Of a stretch of 10,283 bases of DNA, positions 6,182 to 10,283 are shown one piece after another; position 1 is the first letter of the stretch; each line of letters begins with the position of its first letter. A model generated the notes under the pieces. The model was not told the origin of the DNA. It searched no databases and saw nothing but the letters and a program-made list of their open reading frames with translations. The DNA is from Flavobacteriaceae bacterium (lineage in GTDB: Bacteria; Bacteroidota; Bacteroidia; Flavobacteriales; Flavobacteriaceae): contig JALZVC010000071.1 in NCBI GenBank assembly GCA_023301205.1, positions 1 through 10,283 of the forward strand, written 5' to 3'. The position numbers and the translations under genes are program-made.

Positions 6182-7111
6182 ATGGATAAACTTTTAGTCG
6201 CCCAAAATATTAGTAAAAATTTTGGAGAATTTACAGCGTTAGATAATGTAAGTATTGAAGTCCCTAAAGGGAGCGTTTTTGGCTTGCTAGGCCCTAATGG
6301 GGCGGGTAAAACCACTTTAATAAGGATTATCAATCAAATCACTATGCCAGATCAAGGAAAAGTGATTCTTGATGGAGAACCATTGCAACCCAGTCATATT
6401 CAAAATATAGGATATCTTCCTGAAGAACGAGGCTTGTATAAATCTATGAAAGTAGGGGAGCAAGCACTTTATCTCGCACAATTAAAAGGCTTATCTAAGA
6501 CAGAAGCGAAGGCGAAGCTTAAATATTGGTTTAATCGACTAGAAATAGGAGATTGGTGGGATAAAAAAATACAAGAGCTTTCTAAAGGTATGGCACAAAA
6601 AATTCAATTTGTGGTAACCGTATTACATGAGCCTAAACTTCTCATATTTGATGAGCCTTTCAGTGGTTTTGATCCTATCAATGCAAACCTTATCAAAGAT
6701 GAAATCTTAAAATTAAGAGATGATGGTGCGACCATTATTTTTTCTACACACCGTATGGAGTCTGTAGAAGAAATGTGCGACCATATTGCACTTATCAATA
6801 GGTCTAAGAAAATTCTAGATGGGAAGTTAATTGACATTAAAAGAGCTTATCAAAACAACACCTTTGATGTTGGTTTAATACCAGTTAACCCAAACGAGGC
6901 ATCTGGTCTATTGAAAGAGAAATTTAGCGTTACGCCTGCGTCATTTAAGAGTATTAACGAGGATCTGAAATACAGAATTAAAATGGAAGAAGGTACATCT
7001 TCAAATGACTTGTTACAGTATTTAGCGAACTTAGGGCATATCACACACTTTAATGAAGTGATCCCATCTGCAAACGACATATTTATAGAAACGGTAAATA
7101 AAAACAACTAA
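6182..7111 (+). CDS. ABC-2 type exporter ATP-binding protein (NatA-like)
   Basis: Cytosolic ATPase subunit of an ABC exporter. In its 309 residues the nucleotide-binding domain (about 1-215) has Walker A GPNGAGKTT (37-45), the signature LSKGMAQK (133-140), Walker B LLIFDEP (153-159) with catalytic Glu158, the D-loop SGFDP and the H-loop His190 in FSTHRMES. The Q-loop region reads GYLPEERGLY (77-86), with no glutamine at the usual place; this sequence is typical of the COG4152/NatA branch and so not a defect. Residues about 215-305 form a DUF4162-like C-terminal extension, also usual for this branch. The permease gene begins 13 bases downstream, and the pair should make a homodimer-plus-permease transporter. 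NatAB of Bacillus exports sodium, but the substrate cannot be inferred here; lipids, peptides and drugs are equally possible. Confidence 0.93.
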   Translation: MDKLLVAQNISKNFGEFTALDNVSIEVPKGSVFGLLGPNGAGKTTLIRIINQITMPDQGKVILDGEPLQPSHIQNIGYLPEERGLYKSMKVGEQALYLAQLKGLSKTEAKAKLKYWFNRLEIGDWWDKKIQELSKGMAQKIQFVVTVLHEPKLLIFDEPFSGFDPINANLIKDEILKLRDDGATIIFSTHRMESVEEMCDHIALINRSKKILDGKLIDIKRAYQNNTFDVGLIPVNPNEASGLLKEKFSVTPASFKSINEDLKYRIKMEEGTSSNDLLQYLANLGHITHFNEVIPSANDIFIETVNKNN

Positions 7112-7124
7112 AGCATAACGTATT

Positions 7125-8438
7125 ATGAATCATCTTAAATTAATTATAGAGCGAGAGTATTTAACAAAGGTGCGTAATAAGTCCTTTATCATAATGACGT
7201 TTTTAACGCCCATTATTATGGTTGGAGTATTTTCGTTAGTAGGGTATCTAACAACTCTAAATAAAAATACTGCAAGAGAAATCACAATTTTAGATGAGAG
7301 TGGGTATTTTAGTACTAATTTTGAAAGTACGGAGAATACAACATATACGTATGTTAGCGGTAAAACCCTTGATGAGCTAAAAAAACAATCTGAAGAAGCG
7401 GAAAGTGATGGGTTGTTATATATCCCAAAAGCAGCTAACATTGATGCCGTTGCAAAACAAATCACTTTTTATTCTGAAGACTCGCCTTCACCAAGTTTAA
7501 TGATTGATATTGAAAATATTCTTGAAAAAGAGGCGAGATTAGTCAAGTATAAACAAGCAGATATTGATCCTAAACTTATAGAAGAGATGCGCATTTCTAT
7601 TAATGCAAATCAAGAAACCTATAAAGGTGAAGAGACTTCAAAAGAAGGGTCTATAATAAAATTAATTTTTGGAGGTCTTGCTGGATACTTATTATTTATG
7701 TTCATTATCATCTACGGAAATATGATTATGAGAAGCGTGATCGAAGAAAAAACAAGTAGAATTATTGAGGTAATTGTTTCTTCTGTAAAACCGATGAAAT
7801 TGCTTTTAGGAAAAATTATTGGTACTTCTTTAGCTGGAGTTACTCAGTTTTTAATGTGGACCATTTTAATAAGTGTGTTAATGGCGATAGTGCCTTTAAT
7901 TTTCGGGATTGATTTAAACGCAATGCAAACCCCGCAGCAAGATGCGCTTGCACAGGTTGCAGGTGAGGGTGGTGTTGAAAATAAAATAGCAACTCTTATG
8001 ATGGAGATTAATAATTTACCATTATTAAACCTTGTGATTATGTTCTTGCTATTTTTTATAGGGGGGTATTTGCTCTATGCTTCTTTATATGCCGCTATTG
8101 GTGCCGCGGTAGATAATGAGACAGACACCCAACAATTTATGATGCCTATATTACTACCCTTAATTCTGGGAGTGTATGTTGGTGCTTTTACCGTAATGGA
8201 TAACCCACACGGTACAATAGCGCAAGTATTTTCTTTTATACCGTTTACCTCCCCAGTGGTAATGTTAATGCGTATTCCTTTTGGGGTACCTATTTGGCAA
8301 CAGATACTGTCTGTAGTCATTTTATTTGCTACATTTATAGGCACCGTTTGGTTTGCTGCAAAAATTTACCGCGTTGGTATATTAATGTATGGTAAAAAAG
8401 CCAGTTACAAAGAACTTTTAAAGTGGTTAAAATATTAA
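7125..8438 (+). CDS. ABC-2 type exporter permease (NatB-like)
   Basis: Membrane subunit of the exporter, partner of the ATPase encoded immediately upstream. The 437 residues follow the ABC-2/COG1668 layout. There is one N-terminal membrane segment (about 21-43) after a basic, amphipathic coupling stretch, then a large extracytoplasmic domain (about 45-175) with mixed alpha/beta character. A cluster of about five membrane segments follows (roughly 178-203, 233-260, 299-325, 340-357, 393-414). Between the second and third lies IEEKTSRIIEVIVSSVKPMKLLLGK (split, 206-230), the conserved cytosolic segment thought to meet the ATPase. A polar, Gln/Ala/Gly-rich loop (266-290) lies between membrane segments. 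The protein ends in a basic tail. The start ATG gives the expected family N-terminus. The MscS-type gene begins 6 bases after the stop, implying a single transcript. Substrate unknown. Confidence 0.92.
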   Translation: MNHLKLIIEREYLTKVRNKSFIIMTFLTPIIMVGVFSLVGYLTTLNKNTAREITILDESGYFSTNFESTENTTYTYVSGKTLDELKKQSEEAESDGLLYIPKAANIDAVAKQITFYSEDSPSPSLMIDIENILEKEARLVKYKQADIDPKLIEEMRISINANQETYKGEETSKEGSIIKLIFGGLAGYLLFMFIIIYGNMIMRSVIEEKTSRIIEVIVSSVKPMKLLLGKIIGTSLAGVTQFLMWTILISVLMAIVPLIFGIDLNAMQTPQQDALAQVAGEGGVENKIATLMMEINNLPLLNLVIMFLLFFIGGYLLYASLYAAIGAAVDNETDTQQFMMPILLPLILGVYVGAFTVMDNPHGTIAQVFSFIPFTSPVVMLMRIPFGVPIWQQILSVVILFATFIGTVWFAAKIYRVGILMYGKKASYKELLKWLKY

Positions 8439-8444
8439 AACTAA

Positions 8445-9341
8445 GTGCAAGAAAAAGTAGTAGATAAAATAGAAGAAGTTGTAAGAGAAGATATCTGGAC
8501 GGCTATTAAGCAGTTTTTAGATGTAGGTTTTACCTTTGGCACAGAAGACCACGAGATACGGCTTACCATTGGGCTTCTTATTCTTTTAGTAGCGTCTTAT
8601 TTCTTTACAGGTGTAGTTCTAAAATGGATACGTAGTTTATTTACCCGAAAGATGGGGGACACAGACAAGCTAAAGTTTGTTAGTGTTTTTAAGTTTATCA
8701 AATACCTAGCTTATATTATTGTGTTTTTTGCAATACTCAGTTTTGCAGGAGTTAATGTAACCCCGTTCTTAGCCGCATCAGCCGCGCTATTTATAGGTTT
8801 AGGTCTCGCGCTACAGGAGCTTTTTCAAGATGTAATAGGTGGTATTTTTATCATTTTAGATAAATCATTACTAGTGGGCGATATTATTGAGGCAGACGGC
8901 AAAGTAGGTCGGGTTATCGAAATAAAATTAAGAACAACGCGTGCCATTACTAGGGATGATAAAATTATTATTATCCCTAATCATTTTTTCATTTCGCAGG
9001 TGATTTATAATTACACGCAAAATAGAAAAACAACACGAGAATCTATTAGTGTTGGCGTGGCTTATGGTAGTGACACAGCTTTAGTAGAGAAATTATTATT
9101 AGAAAGTTTAGAAGAACAAAAAGGAATTTTAAAAAGCCCAAAACCATTTGTGCTTTTTGAAAATTTTGGAGATTCTAGCCTGGACTTTTCTGTGTTCTTT
9201 TTTATAAGTGATAGTTTTACAGATCCTTTCGTTAAAAGCGCGGTACGATTTAAAATTGATCGTTTGTTTAGAGAGCATAATGTTACCATACCTTTCCCGC
9301 AAAGAGATGTACATTTATTTAACTCTTTTACAGCAAAGTAG
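8445..9341 (+). CDS. MscS-family mechanosensitive ion channel
   Basis: A small-conductance mechanosensitive channel of the inner membrane, expected to open on membrane tension and release solutes during hypo-osmotic shock. In the 298 residues an amphipathic N-terminus (1-35) is followed by membrane segments at about 38-62 and 82-101. The pore-lining TM3 region is FLAASAALFIGLGLALQELF (108-127), continuing into FQDVIGGIFIILDKSLLVGD (127-146). The MscS beta domain contains GKVGRVIEI (152-160), RTTRAITRDDKIIIIPN (163-179) and YNYT, and the C-terminal alpha/beta domain ends with FREHNVTIPFPQRDVHL (275-291), a typical MscS ending. The start is GTG: an in-frame TAA sits directly before it and the next ATG is at residue 70, so no other start fits. 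It is 6 bases after the ABC permease gene, so cotranscription with the exporter is likely; a functional link is an inference. Confidence 0.93.
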   Translation: MQEKVVDKIEEVVREDIWTAIKQFLDVGFTFGTEDHEIRLTIGLLILLVASYFFTGVVLKWIRSLFTRKMGDTDKLKFVSVFKFIKYLAYIIVFFAILSFAGVNVTPFLAASAALFIGLGLALQELFQDVIGGIFIILDKSLLVGDIIEADGKVGRVIEIKLRTTRAITRDDKIIIIPNHFFISQVIYNYTQNRKTTRESISVGVAYGSDTALVEKLLLESLEEQKGILKSPKPFVLFENFGDSSLDFSVFFFISDSFTDPFVKSAVRFKIDRLFREHNVTIPFPQRDVHLFNSFTAK

Positions 9342-9444
9342 TGTTGATTAAAAGCTTAATGCTAGTCTTTATCTGTACTAATTTAACAACCATTGCATAA
9401 AGGACAGGAATACGCTTATAAAATTTAATTTTTAAAATATAAAA

Positions 9445-10283
9445 ATGCCTAAAATACTTATCATAGAAGACGAAGCAGCAATTAGAAGAGTGCTTGGTAA
9501 AATTTTATCTGAAGAAAACAGTGCTTATCAAGTGACTGAAGCTGAGGACGGACTTGCGGGAATAGAGCTCATTAAAAAAGAAGATTTTGATCTTGTACTC
9601 TGTGATATAAAAATGCCAAAAATGGACGGTGTTGAGGTGCTGGAGGCGGTTAAAAAAATAAAGCCAGAAACACCTATGGTAATGATTTCTGGTCACGGAG
9701 ACCTTGATACTGCCGTAAATACGATGCGTTTGGGCGCTTTTGATTATATATCTAAACCACCAGACCTCAATCGGCTTTTAAATACCGTACGTATTGCTTT
9801 AGACCGAAATGAGCTGGTCGTGGAAAATACGCGTTTAAAGAAAAAAGTAGGCAAGAAGTACGAGATGATTGGCAACTCTGAAGGGATCAATCAAATCAAA
9901 GAAATGATAGAAAAAGTGGCGCAAACAGAAGCCAGAGTTTTTATCACGGGACCTAATGGTACTGGTAAAGAGTTAGTAGCCCACTGGATCCATCAAAAAA
10001 GTGATCGCTCTAAAGGCCCAATGATTGAGGTGAATTGCGCCGCAATACCTAGCGAATTGATAGAAAGTGAACTTTTTGGTCACGTAAAGGGAGCATTTAC
10101 TTCGGCAAATAAAGAGAGAGCAGGTAAGTTTGAAGCTGCTAATGGTGGTACTATTTTCTTAGATGAAATAGGAGATATGAGCCTTTCTGCACAAGCAAAA
10201 GTATTGCGTGCCTTGCAAGAAAATAAAGTGCAACGTGTAGGGAGCGACAGAGATATTAAAGTAGATGTTCGCGTAGTAGCAGC
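9445..10283 (+). CDS. NtrC-like sigma-54-type response regulator, C-terminus cut by window edge
   Basis: Two-component response regulator; 279 codons are visible before the right edge and the C-terminal end of the AAA+ domain and the DNA-binding domain are missing. The receiver (1-120) has the acidic pocket Glu8/Asp9, the phospho-acceptor Asp54 in LCDIKMP, Ser82 and Lys104 in ISKPPD. The AAA+ domain starts near residue 140 with MIGNSEGI; its P-loop is GPNGTGKE (169-176) in place of the usual GESGTGKE, NCAAIPSELIESELFGH (197-213) follows, and Walker B is IFLDEIGD (237-244). The loop that normally contacts sigma-54, GAFTGA, here reads GAFTSA (216-221). ATG at 9445 is the natural start. The 103 bases between mscS and this gene show no terminator and no convincing promoter, so it may be read from the upstream operon. 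The sensor kinase partner is not in the window. Domain assignment secure; sigma-54 dependence less so because of the altered loop. Confidence 0.93.
   Translation, partial: MPKILIIEDEAAIRRVLGKILSEENSAYQVTEAEDGLAGIELIKKEDFDLVLCDIKMPKMDGVEVLEAVKKIKPETPMVMISGHGDLDTAVNTMRLGAFDYISKPPDLNRLLNTVRIALDRNELVVENTRLKKKVGKKYEMIGNSEGINQIKEMIEKVAQTEARVFITGPNGTGKELVAHWIHQKSDRSKGPMIEVNCAAIPSELIESELFGHVKGAFTSANKERAGKFEAANGGTIFLDEIGDMSLSAQAKVLRALQENKVQRVGSDRDIKVDVRVVA

Noticed and set aside
6410..6440. Missing Q-loop glutamine in the ABC ATPase as evidence of an inactive protein
   Set aside because: The YLPEERGLY sequence is typical of the NatA-like branch, and all other catalytic motifs are intact.
9401..9416. 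GG-N10-GC spacing (GGACAGGAATACGC) before the regulator gene, like a sigma-54 promoter
   Set aside because: Only the GG and GC pairs and one further G fit the -24/-12 consensus; the conserved CAC and TT positions do not match, and this spacing is frequent by chance.

Overview
The window looks like a chromosomal segment of a marine-type member of the Flavobacteriaceae (Bacteroidota). The evidence is an AT-rich sequence, almost no Shine-Dalgarno sequences before the starts, several upstream boxes of the Bacteroidota promoter type (TTG, 17-23 bases, TAnnTTTG), flavobacterial lipoprotein signals (SSC lipobox), and a DnaJ with only two CxxCxGxG motifs. The genus cannot be fixed from the sequence alone. 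No mobile elements, CRISPR arrays, tRNA or rRNA genes were seen, and no intergenic gap exceeds about 240 bases.

Left part (1-3350). A branched-chain amino acid aminotransferase (ilvE) on the minus strand runs off the left edge. Divergent to it, on the plus strand, are a DUF4920 lipoprotein gene, the tRNA wobble-uridine methyltransferase mnmD (TTG start, 5 bases downstream) and, after a 144-base gap, an NAD(P)-binding sugar-epimerase-like protein of the TIGR01777/YfcH family. A strong 15-bp hairpin serves as a bidirectional terminator between this gene and the convergent YceI-family lipoprotein gene.

Middle part (3369-6066). The YceI lipoprotein gene (minus) diverges from a grpE-dnaJ pair (plus), the nucleotide exchange factor and J-protein of the Hsp70 machine; dnaK is not in the window. 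grpE has the best promoter in the window. Two consecutive hairpins with T-rich tails follow dnaJ.

Right part (6182-10283). A tightly packed set reads an ABC-2/NatAB-type exporter (ATPase, then permease 13 bases later) and an MscS-type mechanosensitive channel (GTG start, 6 bases later). It is followed 103 bases on by an NtrC-like response regulator with a receiver and an AAA+ domain, cut by the right edge. The ATPase and permease should form one transporter. The channel and regulator may belong to the same envelope- or osmotic-stress response, but this is inferred only from position.

Overall this is mostly a conserved housekeeping region. I found no convincing evidence of a wholly new system. 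The points most worth checking are the half zinc finger of DnaJ, the altered sigma-54 contact loop (GAFTSA) and P-loop (GPNGTGKE) of the regulator, the transporter-channel-regulator cluster, and the structured dnaJ/ABC intergenic region.
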